A stretch of DNA of 64,000 bases from Arthrobacter globiformis (GTDB lineage: Bacteria > Actinomycetota > Actinomycetes > Actinomycetales > Micrococcaceae). The stretch covers positions 5,022,001-5,086,000 of the forward strand of contig NZ_JAUSXI010000001.1 in assembly GCF_030815865.1 (NCBI RefSeq), given 5' to 3'. The stretch's first letter is position 1; every line of letters begins with the position of its first letter. Of this stretch, positions 9,235 through 16,763 are shown in pieces. Position numbers and translations under genes: made by a program. Under the pieces are notes generated by a model. It searched no databases. It was not told where the DNA came from and saw only the letters and a list, made by a program, of their open reading frames with translations.

Positions 9235-10332
9235 ATGTCTTGGGATGACAACTCCCTGCACGCATTGACAAACTCACTACCCACGGGCTGGGGGGCCCAG
9301 GCAGCGCTGCCGGGGGACATGGGGGAAATTACTGTGCGCTGGCAAGCCCACCAGATCATTACCGAACTGCTCGCCGAAACAGATCAGGCCAGCGAATGGC
9401 CGCGAACCCAGTTGCGCGCCCTGTTCGAAGCCCATCCGGATAATCCCGAACACGTGCTGCTTGAGCACCTCACCGCCACCACGGAGCTGGCCAACGCCGA
9501 AAACGGCGCCATCCCGGTGAGCGTCTCCTCCCAGGACCTGGCCGCGCCCGAGCCCGTGCCCTTCACCCGGCGCAGCAGGAACCGGATTGAAGCCATCCTT
9601 GCCGACAAGATGCTGATGACCGCGTTCCAGCCGATCCGCCGGCTTCCGGAGGGGCACGTGATCGGTGTCGAGGCCCTGACCCGGTTCGTCACCGACGACG
9701 GTGCCAGCGCGGACCACTGGTTCAATGAGGCCGAATCCGTGGGGCTGGGCACCGAGCTTGAACTCGCGGCGCTGCACCGGGCCCTTGCTGCGGCGCAGGC
9801 CGTGCCCGATCACATGTTCATCGCCCTGAACCTGACTCCGGCAACGTGCGCGGACCCAAGGATCCCGGGGCTGCTGGAACATTCCCAGCTGGCCATGGAC
9901 CGGATCGTCATCGACCTGAATGGCCCCGTCCCCCTTGAGCAGTACGCGTCGCTAACTTCCGCCATCGCTCCGCTGCGGGGCCGTGGGCTGCGGATCGCCG
10001 TGAATGGTGCCGAGGTCGGCTTCACGTCGATGGACCAGGTCCTGGAACTGCACCCGGACATCATCAAGCTGGACCGGAGCTTCATCGCGGGCATCGAGGA
10101 CTCCCCGGGACAGCGCCTGAGGGCCGCCGCCATGGGTGAACTCGCCCGGCACATTGACGCCGTCATTGGCGCCCAGGGCGTCGAGACTCCCGAGGAACTC
10201 GAGGCCGTGACCGAACTTGGCATGACGGCTGCGCAGGGCTACCTGCTGGGCCGGCCCTCCGTCCACCCGCTGGACTGGAATGCCTGGATCCGTTCGGAGA
10301 GCGAGACGGCCGCCAGCGGCCCGGCCTCCTGA
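9235..10332 (+). CDS. EAL-domain protein, probably catalytically inactive
   Basis: 365-residue cytoplasmic protein. Residues about 1-110 show no recognised domain; residues 115-350 form an EAL domain (FQPIRRL, GVEALTRF, IALNLTPA, IIKLDRSFI, GVETPEEL, QGYLLGRPS). EAL enzymes hydrolyse cyclic di-GMP, but several metal ligands are changed here: the usual DDFG loop reads NGAEVG, the ExxE strand reads IDLNGP, and AEGVE reads AQGVE. The EAL glutamate and the KLDRSF lysine remain. I infer a c-di-GMP binder or protein-interaction domain, not a phosphodiesterase. AAAGGA precedes the ATG. No GGDEF protein is nearby. Confidence 0.85.
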   Translation: MSWDDNSLHALTNSLPTGWGAQAALPGDMGEITVRWQAHQIITELLAETDQASEWPRTQLRALFEAHPDNPEHVLLEHLTATTELANAENGAIPVSVSSQDLAAPEPVPFTRRSRNRIEAILADKMLMTAFQPIRRLPEGHVIGVEALTRFVTDDGASADHWFNEAESVGLGTELELAALHRALAAAQAVPDHMFIALNLTPATCADPRIPGLLEHSQLAMDRIVIDLNGPVPLEQYASLTSAIAPLRGRGLRIAVNGAEVGFTSMDQVLELHPDIIKLDRSFIAGIEDSPGQRLRAAAMGELARHIDAVIGAQGVETPEELEAVTELGMTAAQGYLLGRPSVHPLDWNAWIRSESETAASGPAS

Positions 10333-10384
10333 CGGGTTTCACTTCCTCACGGGTTTCCCGAAGGCGAGCTGGCAGTTTTTGGCG

Positions 10385-11434
10385 CTAGTCCTCCGCAAGG
10401 TCGGCGGCCAGGCGGATGTGGTTGTCCGCCAGCCACACCGGGTTGAAGGCCTTGCTCTGGTAGTTGCTGCCGGTGTCCGGGGCGATCGCCACCACCACTG
10501 ACCCGTGCGGAGCCGCCCTGGCCACCCGAACCGCTGCCGCCACCGTCAGTCCCGACGACGGCCCGAGGGACAGGCCTTCGTCGTTGAGCAGCCGGTGCAG
10601 CATGGTGTACACCTCGTCATTCGGAATCCGCAGGAACCGGTCCAGCAGTCCGCGGTCGAAGACCTTCGGCCAGTCGGGCTTGGGCCAGGAGTTGCCCACC
10701 CCGTCCACCAGGATCTGGCCTGGATGCCCGCCGCTGTAGACCGAACCGTACGGGTCCGCGCCGATCACCTCCACATGCCCGCCGGACTTCTCCTTGAGGT
10801 ACCGTCCGTTCCCGGTGATGGTGCCGCCGGTGCCCACGCCTGCGACGAAGTGCGTCACCCGGCCGGCCGTCTGCTCCCAGATTTCCGGCGCCGTCCCCTC
10901 GTAGTGCGCCCGTGGGTTGGCCGGGTTGTCGAACTGCAGCGGACGCCACGCGCCGGTAATTTCGGCCGTGATCCGGCCCGCGACCGCCCGCGCATTTTCC
11001 GGTGAATCCGAGGGCGCACTCCAGTCCGTAAACACCACCCGCGCCCCGTACCTGTTGAGGGCCTCCAGCTTTTCGGAGGAGATGGAATCACCGGTGACCA
11101 CCACCACCGGATGGCCGGTCAGCGCCCCGATCAGGGCGAGCCCGATGCCGGTGTTTCCGGAGGTGCTTTCCACGATGGTCCCGCCGGGCTGCAGCTCGCC
11201 GCTCCGTTCGGCCGCGCGGACCATGCTCAGCGCGGTCCGGTCCTTGATGGAACCGCCAGGGTTCTCCGATTCAAGCTTGACGAAGACGGTGCTCCCCAGC
11301 CCGCGGCTCAGCACGTTCAAGGGCACCAGCGGAGTGTTCCCCACCCGCGCCAGCACGGCGTCAGCGTCCACGCCCGCATCCACGATCGGCGCCACGTGCC
11401 TTGGCTGGCGGCCGCTTCCCGTCACCGTGGTCAT
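10385..11434 (-). CDS. Cysteine-synthase-like PLP enzyme
   Basis: 349-residue fold-type II PLP enzyme. The Schiff-base lysine is K64 in NPGGSIKDR, the substrate loop is STSGNTGIG, the phosphate-binding loop is GTGGTITG, and PSSGL lies near the C-terminus; there is no CBS domain. CysK/CysM relatives replace the beta group of O-acetyl- or O-phosphoserine with sulfide or another nucleophile, and some act on cystathionine. The ATG is preceded by GGAGGAG and overlaps the stop of the lyase gene by four bases, so it is the last gene of a coupled three-gene operon with a flavin monooxygenase and a MIO-family lyase. That company suggests use of a sulfur or amino-acid by-product of the operon; this is inference. 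Confidence 0.88.
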   Translation of the reverse strand: MTTVTGSGRQPRHVAPIVDAGVDADAVLARVGNTPLVPLNVLSRGLGSTVFVKLESENPGGSIKDRTALSMVRAAERSGELQPGGTIVESTSGNTGIGLALIGALTGHPVVVVTGDSISSEKLEALNRYGARVVFTDWSAPSDSPENARAVAGRITAEITGAWRPLQFDNPANPRAHYEGTAPEIWEQTAGRVTHFVAGVGTGGTITGNGRYLKEKSGGHVEVIGADPYGSVYSGGHPGQILVDGVGNSWPKPDWPKVFDRGLLDRFLRIPNDEVYTMLHRLLNDEGLSLGPSSGLTVAAAVRVARAAPHGSVVVAIAPDTGSNYQSKAFNPVWLADNHIRLAADLAED

Positions 11435-13137
11435 GATTCTCCTCCCCCATCGCCCCGACCGCCGCCATTGGGCCCCCCGTCATTCGGACCGTCGTCATTC
11501 GGACCGTCTGGGTCAGGTGTCCGTAATTCGGGCAGTCGTGCCAGCAGGTCCGCGAGCGCAGCACGAGCACTGTCAACCAGCACCGCTGCCGGCAGCTGCC
11601 CGGCCAGCAGCCCCGACAGCCGTGCCACGACGACGCCGGTGCCTGCTCCGGGCTCCCGGATTGCCGCATCCCGCAGATCCGTGTCCTGTGCCTCCGCTAA
11701 AAGGTAGGAGGCCGTCAGCGCCTCGATGGTGAGGAGTTTGGCTGCGGCCTCCACCGAGCGCTGCAGCTGCTGGAGGGCAAGGGGGGCCAGCGTGGAGTGG
11801 TCCTCCACGTCCGCGGACAGGGTGGGTGCACCCAACGTGGCAGGTGCCGCCAGGAACTTCAGCTCGGCCAGCAGGCCGGCGGCCGAGTACCAGAGCAGCC
11901 CCGGCAGGTCCTCGGACGCGAGCGGCGTGCCGGCCCGGGCCGCCTCGAGGTTGAGCTGCCGGATCAGGCGCTGCGGCGGATAGAGCTTGGCGATCCTCCG
12001 CTCGCTGCTGATTCCGACGTGGGCCAGTCCCAGCCGCAGTGCCTCGAACGCCATGGCCAGCTGCATGGGCTGGAAGTTTCCGCCGGACACCATCCGGCCC
12101 GAGGCCACATCCGTCAGGGGGTTGTCGCCCCGGCCGTTGAGTTCCACCTCGAGCGCCTCGGCCAGGGCTGTCACTTGGGCCCGGAACGCACCGTGCGTCT
12201 GCGGCGCGGCGCGGAAGGACAGCGCATCCTGGACAGACACCTGCCGCCGAGGGTCCTCCAGCCAGCCGCCCCGCACCAGGCGCCGGACATTGGCCGCGGA
12301 GATGCGCTGGCCGTCCACGGCCTTGGCCGACTGCACGGCCGGCGAAAACGGGCTGAGGTTCCCGCCGCCGTCGTACCTTGCTGTGGCCTCAAGCGAGAGC
12401 GCCAGCGCGGTGTCCGCCAAATCGGCGAGCCACTGGATGCGGCGGAGTTCCAGCGCGCCGGCCCCGATCGAATAGGAGTTGGCGCTGACCAGCGCCAGGG
12501 CCTCGCCCGGCGCCAGGACCAGCGGTTCCAGCCCGGCGGCGGCGAGCGCCTCCGCGCCGTCCTGCAGGCCGCCGTCGGGAGCAAGCGACTGGCCCTCCCC
12601 GATGGCGACGGCGGCAACCGCCGCCAGCTGGGTGAGGTCCGACGAGCCGACGGACCCGTCGGACGGAACAGCCGGCACCACACCCCTGTTGAGCAGTTCG
12701 GCATAAAAGCGGGCAGTTTCCGGGCGCACCCCCGAGCCGCCCCGCGTGAATCCGATGAGCCTGGCCAGGATCAGGGCCCGGACTTCATCCCGGTCAAGCA
12801 GCGCGCCGACGCCGCTGTGGTGGTAGCGCACCACCTGCAGCTGGAAGTCGAGGATGGATTCCTGCTCCACGGCGGTGTCCCGGCCGGAGCCGAGCAGGGT
12901 GTTCAGGCCGTAGACCCGGTGGCCGGAATCGATGGCCGCCTGCACCACCTCGCGGGACAGGCCCACGAGCTCGAGGGCGTCGGCGCTGAGGACCACCTCC
13001 ACTGCGGGATCGGCCGCCGCGGCAGCCACGTCGTCGGCACGGATGTGGGCCGTCCCGATCAGGAACGTGCCGCGCCCGACCCCCGGCATCAGTCCGTCGT
13101 GTCCCCCGGTCCCTGCCATTGCACCAGCCCCGGCCAT
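11431..13137 (-). CDS. Histidine/phenylalanine ammonia-lyase family protein with altered MIO triad
   Basis: About 568 residues, HAL/PAL superfamily. Family regions include VYGLNTLLGSGRD, VVRYHHSGVG, ARLIGFTRGGSGV, RGVVPAVPSDGSVG, NANSYSIGAG-like VSANSYSIGAG, and GRMVSGGNFQPMQLAMAFE. The cofactor motif, GSVGASGDLAPLA in classical enzymes, reads GSVGSSDLTQLA (about residues 161-172): one residue is missing and Ala-Ser-Gly is not present, so MIO may not form. The chemistry may differ, for example elimination without MIO. I start at ATG 13137, four bases after the monooxygenase stop; an upstream ATG at 13176 would overlap that gene by 35 bases. It is the middle gene of the operon. The substrate is unknown. 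Confidence 0.85.
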   Translation of the reverse strand: MAGAGAMAGTGGHDGLMPGVGRGTFLIGTAHIRADDVAAAAADPAVEVVLSADALELVGLSREVVQAAIDSGHRVYGLNTLLGSGRDTAVEQESILDFQLQVVRYHHSGVGALLDRDEVRALILARLIGFTRGGSGVRPETARFYAELLNRGVVPAVPSDGSVGSSDLTQLAAVAAVAIGEGQSLAPDGGLQDGAEALAAAGLEPLVLAPGEALALVSANSYSIGAGALELRRIQWLADLADTALALSLEATARYDGGGNLSPFSPAVQSAKAVDGQRISAANVRRLVRGGWLEDPRRQVSVQDALSFRAAPQTHGAFRAQVTALAEALEVELNGRGDNPLTDVASGRMVSGGNFQPMQLAMAFEALRLGLAHVGISSERRIAKLYPPQRLIRQLNLEAARAGTPLASEDLPGLLWYSAAGLLAELKFLAAPATLGAPTLSADVEDHSTLAPLALQQLQRSVEAAAKLLTIEALTASYLLAEAQDTDLRDAAIREPGAGTGVVVARLSGLLAGQLPAAVLVDSARAALADLLARLPELRTPDPDGPNDDGPNDGGPNGGGRGDGGGES

Positions 13138-13141
13138 GGCG

Positions 13142-14470
13142 TTAGAAGTCCAGCAGGTTCCGGCGGAAGCCGCCATCGCCGTAGCTCGTCCGCAGCAGCC
13201 CCCGCCTGCGGAGCACCGGCGCCAGCCTGTCCAGCACCCCGTGAATGGTCGCCGGGTCGACGAAGCCGGAGAAGAGGAACCCGTCTCCGCCCACTGCAGC
13301 TCCGGTTTCCTCGAAGTAGTCGGCGATCTCCTCGGCCGTGCCGATGATGCTGTCGCCGGCCCCGCCGCTCCGTGCCTGCAGGATCTGCCGCAGCGTGGAA
13401 CCCGGCGGCGCGGCCTTGGAGAAGTGCTCCAAGGTGCCCTGGTTGCTGTTGGTGCTTAGCTGCGGGAGCGGCGCGTCCAGGTCGAACTGCTTGAAGTCGA
13501 TGACGGACAGGTAGGAGATTGAGTTGAGCTGGCTGTCGATGTCCCGCTGGGTCAGCTCCCGGCGCGCGGCCCGCAGCTCCTCCGCTTCGGCCCTGGAACC
13601 GGTGACGGTGGGTTTGAGGACGAACAGCACCTTGACGTCGTCGGGGTTCCGGCCGGCCGCGGCGGCCTCGGCGCGGATGGAGTCCCGGTACGCCTTCATG
13701 CCGTCGGCGCCGCGGGCTAGGGCGATCGCAACATCCGCGTTCGCACCGGCGAAAGCCTTGCCCCGCGGGGACGCCCCCGCCTGCACCAGCACCGGCTCCT
13801 CCGGCAGCGGGGCCGTGTTCAGCGGTCCCCGGACCCTGAAGAACTCCCCCACGTGGTGGATCGGCCGGACCTTGGTGTGGTCCGCGAAGATCCCTGCCCG
13901 GGTGTCCTCCAGGATGGCGTCCGGTTCCCAGCTGCGCCAGAGCTTGCGCACGACGTCCACGAACTCCTCGGCCTTCTCGTAGCGGAGGTCGTGCTCAATC
14001 TGCTGGTCCAGTCCGTAGTTCTGTGCGGCAAGATCGCTGCCGGAGGTCACCACGTTCCAGCCCAGCTGCCCGTTGGAGAAGTGCTGCAGCGTGGCCAGCA
14101 GCCGGGCCGCGGTGAACGGCGGGTAGAAGGAGGCGCTGATGGTGGGCACAATGCCCATGTGCTCCGTGGCGGCGAGCAGGTACGGCACCAGTGCCAGCGG
14201 ATCGTGCTTCGGTGCAAAGGATGCCTGCGCCAGCGAGACCTCCGCGCTGCCGCCGTAGGTGTCGGGGACGGTGAGGGAGTCCTCGATGATGAACAGGTCC
14301 AGTCCCGCCCGCTCAAACTCACGGACCGCATGCTGGTAGGGGGCGGGCTTCCTCCAGTCATAGCCGATTCCGTAGCCGGGTGTCCCCCAGCCCTGGACCC
14401 CGAAGCCGTGGCCCACAAACCATCCAAAGTGCAGCATGGGAGTCACTGTATTCGGGGTCGAATCATTCAC
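13142..14470 (-). CDS. LLM-class flavin-dependent monooxygenase (NtaA/SnaA/DszA type)
   Basis: 442-residue FMNH2-dependent oxygenase of the luciferase-like superfamily, NtaA/SnaA/DszA branch. Typical marks are LHFGWFVGHGFGVQGWGTPG at the N-terminus, FIIEDSL, LGWNVVTSG (flavin region) and VLVQAGASPRGKAFA. Family members oxidise aminopolycarboxylates, sulfones, sulfonates or N-acetylated S-alkyl cysteines and need a separate flavin reductase, which is not present here. It is the first gene of the operon. The start is GTG 14470 or ATG 14437; neither has a strong ribosome site. Context points to oxidation of a sulfur- or nitrogen-containing amino-acid derivative; this is inference. Confidence 0.9.
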   Translation of the reverse strand: MNDSTPNTVTPMLHFGWFVGHGFGVQGWGTPGYGIGYDWRKPAPYQHAVREFERAGLDLFIIEDSLTVPDTYGGSAEVSLAQASFAPKHDPLALVPYLLAATEHMGIVPTISASFYPPFTAARLLATLQHFSNGQLGWNVVTSGSDLAAQNYGLDQQIEHDLRYEKAEEFVDVVRKLWRSWEPDAILEDTRAGIFADHTKVRPIHHVGEFFRVRGPLNTAPLPEEPVLVQAGASPRGKAFAGANADVAIALARGADGMKAYRDSIRAEAAAAGRNPDDVKVLFVLKPTVTGSRAEAEELRAARRELTQRDIDSQLNSISYLSVIDFKQFDLDAPLPQLSTNSNQGTLEHFSKAAPPGSTLRQILQARSGGAGDSIIGTAEEIADYFEETGAAVGGDGFLFSGFVDPATIHGVLDRLAPVLRRRGLLRTSYGDGGFRRNLLDF

Positions 14471-14502
14471 TGCGGCCTGGTTTCATCCGGCGTTACGGCG
14501 GT

Positions 14503-14639
14503 TCATCTTCCGTCATTATCCTCCCGGCCACCTGCTTTGTAACCGCAACGCGGGGTCACTCACGGCCGCTTCCGCAGCCCCGATTGGGCCGCAAGTGACC
14601 CTCCCCACCCGTTGCTGTTTGATGCGTTACGGAAGATGA
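14503..14639. repeat. Inverted repeat pair between the monooxygenase operon and the riboswitch
   Basis: TCATCTTCCGTCA (14503-14515) faces TTACGGAAGATGA (14627-14639), 12 of 13 bases complementary, 111 bases apart. Both arms adjoin a CGTTACGG sequence. They could be regulator half-sites for the divergent operons or the ends of a small element. Confidence 0.5.
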
Positions 14640-14668
14640 CGACGGCGGCGGTGCGCGCCGCCGTCGTC
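14638..14668. other. Perfect 13-bp hairpin upstream of the SAM-IV riboswitch
   Basis: GACGACGGCGGCG, a five-base loop, then the exact complement. A T-run starts nine bases after the stem, at 14678, so it is not a textbook terminator. It lies between the divergent operons and just before the riboswitch; it may block read-through or hold the promoter region. Confidence 0.5.
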
Positions 14669-14683
14669 AGTGTTACGTTTTTG

Positions 14684-14798
14684 GGGAGTAATGAGTACCG
14701 GCACTAAGCCCTGACTGGCCGGTCGGCAACCCTCCTTCCACGGCGGGGTGCCTCAGGTGAATACTCGGCATATCGACCACTTCGAGCTGCAAGCGTGA
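14684..14798 (+). promoter_or_regulatory. SAM-IV riboswitch controlling the metZ operon
   Basis: The stretch matches the SAM-IV aptamer in order: an ATGAGT-ACC start, GGCACTAAGCCCTGACTGGCC, the conserved CGGCAACCCTCC, GGCGGGGTGCC, and CAGGTGAA. P1 is closed by GAGTA (14686-14690) pairing with TACTC (14762-14766), and a 3' segment with GCAAGCG follows, as in the SAM-IV pseudoknot. It ends about 15 bases before the GTG of the DUF1737 gene. SAM-IV elements in actinobacteria turn off methionine and sulfur genes when S-adenosylmethionine is plentiful, which fits the metZ operon downstream. Confidence 0.87.
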
Positions 14799-14814
14799 GA
14801 AAAGGAGATCCGTC

Positions 14815-15123
14815 GTGTCAGACGCCCCCGCCGTTGCAACGCTGCCATCCCAGCAGGATAAACCCGAGGAAAAGCTGTTTTACCGCCTGATAACGGGCCC
14901 GGACGACCGTGCGTTCTGTGAGCGCATCTCGGCCGCCCTCGCCGAGGGGTACGTGCTGCACGGCAGCCCTGCCGCCACCTTCAACGGCACCGCCGTCATC
15001 GTGGCCCAGGCCCTGATCCTGCCCGCCGCCATCGCCACCGCTGACGCCGCCGTGGCCACCGCCGTGGACCGGCTGGACTCCGACGAGGACCTCGCCGAAG
15101 AAGCTTACGAGGGCCACGCATGA
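14815..15123 (+). CDS. DUF1737 domain protein
   Basis: 102-residue protein. The first 65 residues match the small DUF1737 fold: FYRLITGPDDRAFCERIS, ALAEGYVLHGSPAATF, then VIVAQALI. The second half is an Ala/Asp/Glu-rich helix. The start is GTG with AAAGGAGA upstream, directly after the SAM-IV riboswitch. The stop overlaps the rhodanese ATG by four bases. DUF1737 has no defined biochemical role; its place at the head of a SAM-controlled operon with a rhodanese and metZ suggests a role in sulfur assimilation, by context only. Confidence 0.85.
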   Translation: MSDAPAVATLPSQQDKPEEKLFYRLITGPDDRAFCERISAALAEGYVLHGSPAATFNGTAVIVAQALILPAAIATADAAVATAVDRLDSDEDLAEEAYEGHA

Positions 15124-15530
15124 GCTACGCCGGAGACCTCACCCCGCAGGACGCCTGGGCCAAGCTCGAAGAGGGCGCCATCCTGGTGGATGTCCGCACC
15201 GAGGGCGAATGGGCGCACATCGGCGTTCCGGACACAAAGGCGACGGACAACGATCCCCTGTTCATTCAGTGGACCTTCCCCGGCGGCATTCCCAACCCCG
15301 ACTTCGTCGAGCAGCTGAAGCAGCAGGCGCCGGAGGACACCGGCGTGGAGCTGATTTTCCTGTGCCGCTCCGGCCAGCGCTCCATCGCGGCGGCAATAGC
15401 CGCCACCCAGGCGGGTTTCACCGCCTACAACGTGCTCGAAGGCTTCGAGGGCGAACCCGACCGCTACGGTGAGCGCACCGTGAACGGCTGGAAGAACCGC
15501 GGCCTGCCGACCAACCTGGGAAAGAACTAA
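15120..15530 (+). CDS. Rhodanese-like sulfurtransferase
   Basis: 136-residue single-domain rhodanese. ILVDVRTEGEW is the CH2A motif and C82 in IFLCRSGQRS heads the active-site loop that carries a persulfide. The C-terminus ends GWKNRGLP, as in many single-domain rhodaneses. Start and stop overlap with the DUF1737 gene (ATGA), and metZ begins one base after the stop, so the three are one translation-coupled unit under the SAM-IV riboswitch. The likely role is to deliver or handle sulfane sulfur for homocysteine synthesis; the direct partner is not known. Confidence 0.92.
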   Translation: MSYAGDLTPQDAWAKLEEGAILVDVRTEGEWAHIGVPDTKATDNDPLFIQWTFPGGIPNPDFVEQLKQQAPEDTGVELIFLCRSGQRSIAAAIAATQAGFTAYNVLEGFEGEPDRYGERTVNGWKNRGLPTNLGKN

Positions 15531-15531
15531 G

Positions 15532-16740
15532 TTGACCTTTAATCACGACGCCGCCGGCTGGAGCCCCGACACCCAGGCCGTCCGCGGCGGGCTTGACCGC
15601 ACCAATTTCCAAGAGACCACCGAGCCCGTCTTCCTGAACTCCGGGTTTGTCTACGAGTCCGCCGCAGCCGCGGAGCGCGCCTTCACCGGCGAGGACGAAC
15701 GCTTCGTCTACTCGCGCTACGGCAACCCGTCGGTGGCCACCTTCCAGGAACGGCTCCGCCTCCTCGAAGGCACTGAGGCGTGCTTTGCGACGGCGTCCGG
15801 AATGTCCGCCGTGTTCACCGCCCTGGGCGCCCTGCTCGGGGCCGGGGACCGGGTGGTCGCCAGTCGTTCCTTGTTCGGCTCCTGCTTCGTGATCCTCAAC
15901 GAAATCCTGCCGCGCTGGGGTGTGGAGACGGTGTTCGTGGACGGTCCGGACCTCGAGCAGTGGCGCGCGGCCCTCTCTGTGCCCACCACGGCCGTCTTCT
16001 TCGAATCCCCGTCCAATCCCATGCAGGAAATCGTGGACATCGCGGCGGTCAGCGAACTCGCCCACGCCGCCGGCGCCAAGGTTGTGGCGGACAACGTCTT
16101 CGCCACCCCGCTGCTGCAGCGCTGCGGAGACCTCGGCGCGGACGTGGTGGTCTACTCCGGCACCAAGCACATCGACGGCCAGGGCCGGGTGATGGGCGGA
16201 GCCATCCTGGGCACCAAGGAATTCATCGACGGCCCGGTCAAGCAGCTCATGCGCCACACTGGTCCGGCGCTCTCCTCATTCAATGCCTGGGTCCTCACCA
16301 AGGGCCTGGAGACCATGGCGCTGCGCGTGAACCACTCGTCCGCCACGGCGCTGCGCCTGGCCGGATGGCTGGAGGCCCAGCCCGCCGTCAACTGGGTGAA
16401 GTACCCCCTGCTCAAGTCGCACCCGCAGTTCGAACTGGCGGCCAAGCAGATGAAGGCCGGCGGCACCGTCCTCACGCTGGAGCTTGCGACGACGGCCGGC
16501 CAGTCGGGCAAGGAAGCCGCCTTCGCCCTGCTGGACGCCCTGAAGATCATCGACATCTCCAACAATTTGGGCGACGCCAAGTCGCTGATCACCCATCCCG
16601 CCACCACGACGCACCGGGCCATGGGGCCGGAAGGACGCGCCGCGATCGGGCTGACCGATGGAGTGGTGCGGCTGTCCGTAGGCCTGGAGGATGCGGATGA
16701 CCTCGTCGCGGACCTGGAGCAGGCGCTCAAGCAGATCTGA
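15532..16740 (+). CDS. metZ: O-succinylhomoserine sulfhydrylase
   Basis: 402-residue Cys/Met-metabolism PLP enzyme. It makes homocysteine from O-succinyl- (or O-acetyl-) homoserine and sulfide. The Schiff-base lysine is K212 in YSGTKHIDGQGR; other marks are SRYGNPSVATF, ATASGMSAV and FESPSNPMQEI. The GGLDRTNFQET N-terminus is typical of MetZ in Micrococcaceae. The start is TTG at 15532, two bases after the rhodanese stop, and probably relies on coupling. The operon is governed by the SAM-IV riboswitch, consistent with methionine synthesis. Cystathionine gamma-synthase is an alternative within the family, but sequence and context favour MetZ. Confidence 0.93.
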   Translation: MTFNHDAAGWSPDTQAVRGGLDRTNFQETTEPVFLNSGFVYESAAAAERAFTGEDERFVYSRYGNPSVATFQERLRLLEGTEACFATASGMSAVFTALGALLGAGDRVVASRSLFGSCFVILNEILPRWGVETVFVDGPDLEQWRAALSVPTTAVFFESPSNPMQEIVDIAAVSELAHAAGAKVVADNVFATPLLQRCGDLGADVVVYSGTKHIDGQGRVMGGAILGTKEFIDGPVKQLMRHTGPALSSFNAWVLTKGLETMALRVNHSSATALRLAGWLEAQPAVNWVKYPLLKSHPQFELAAKQMKAGGTVLTLELATTAGQSGKEAAFALLDALKIIDISNNLGDAKSLITHPATTTHRAMGPEGRAAIGLTDGVVRLSVGLEDADDLVADLEQALKQI

Positions 16741-16763
16741 GCCGCAGGCGGCAGGATGTGGAT

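Noticed and set aside
13138..13176. Upstream start for the lyase gene
   Set aside because: It would overlap the monooxygenase gene by 35 bases and add residues with no family match; ATG 13137 follows that stop by four bases.
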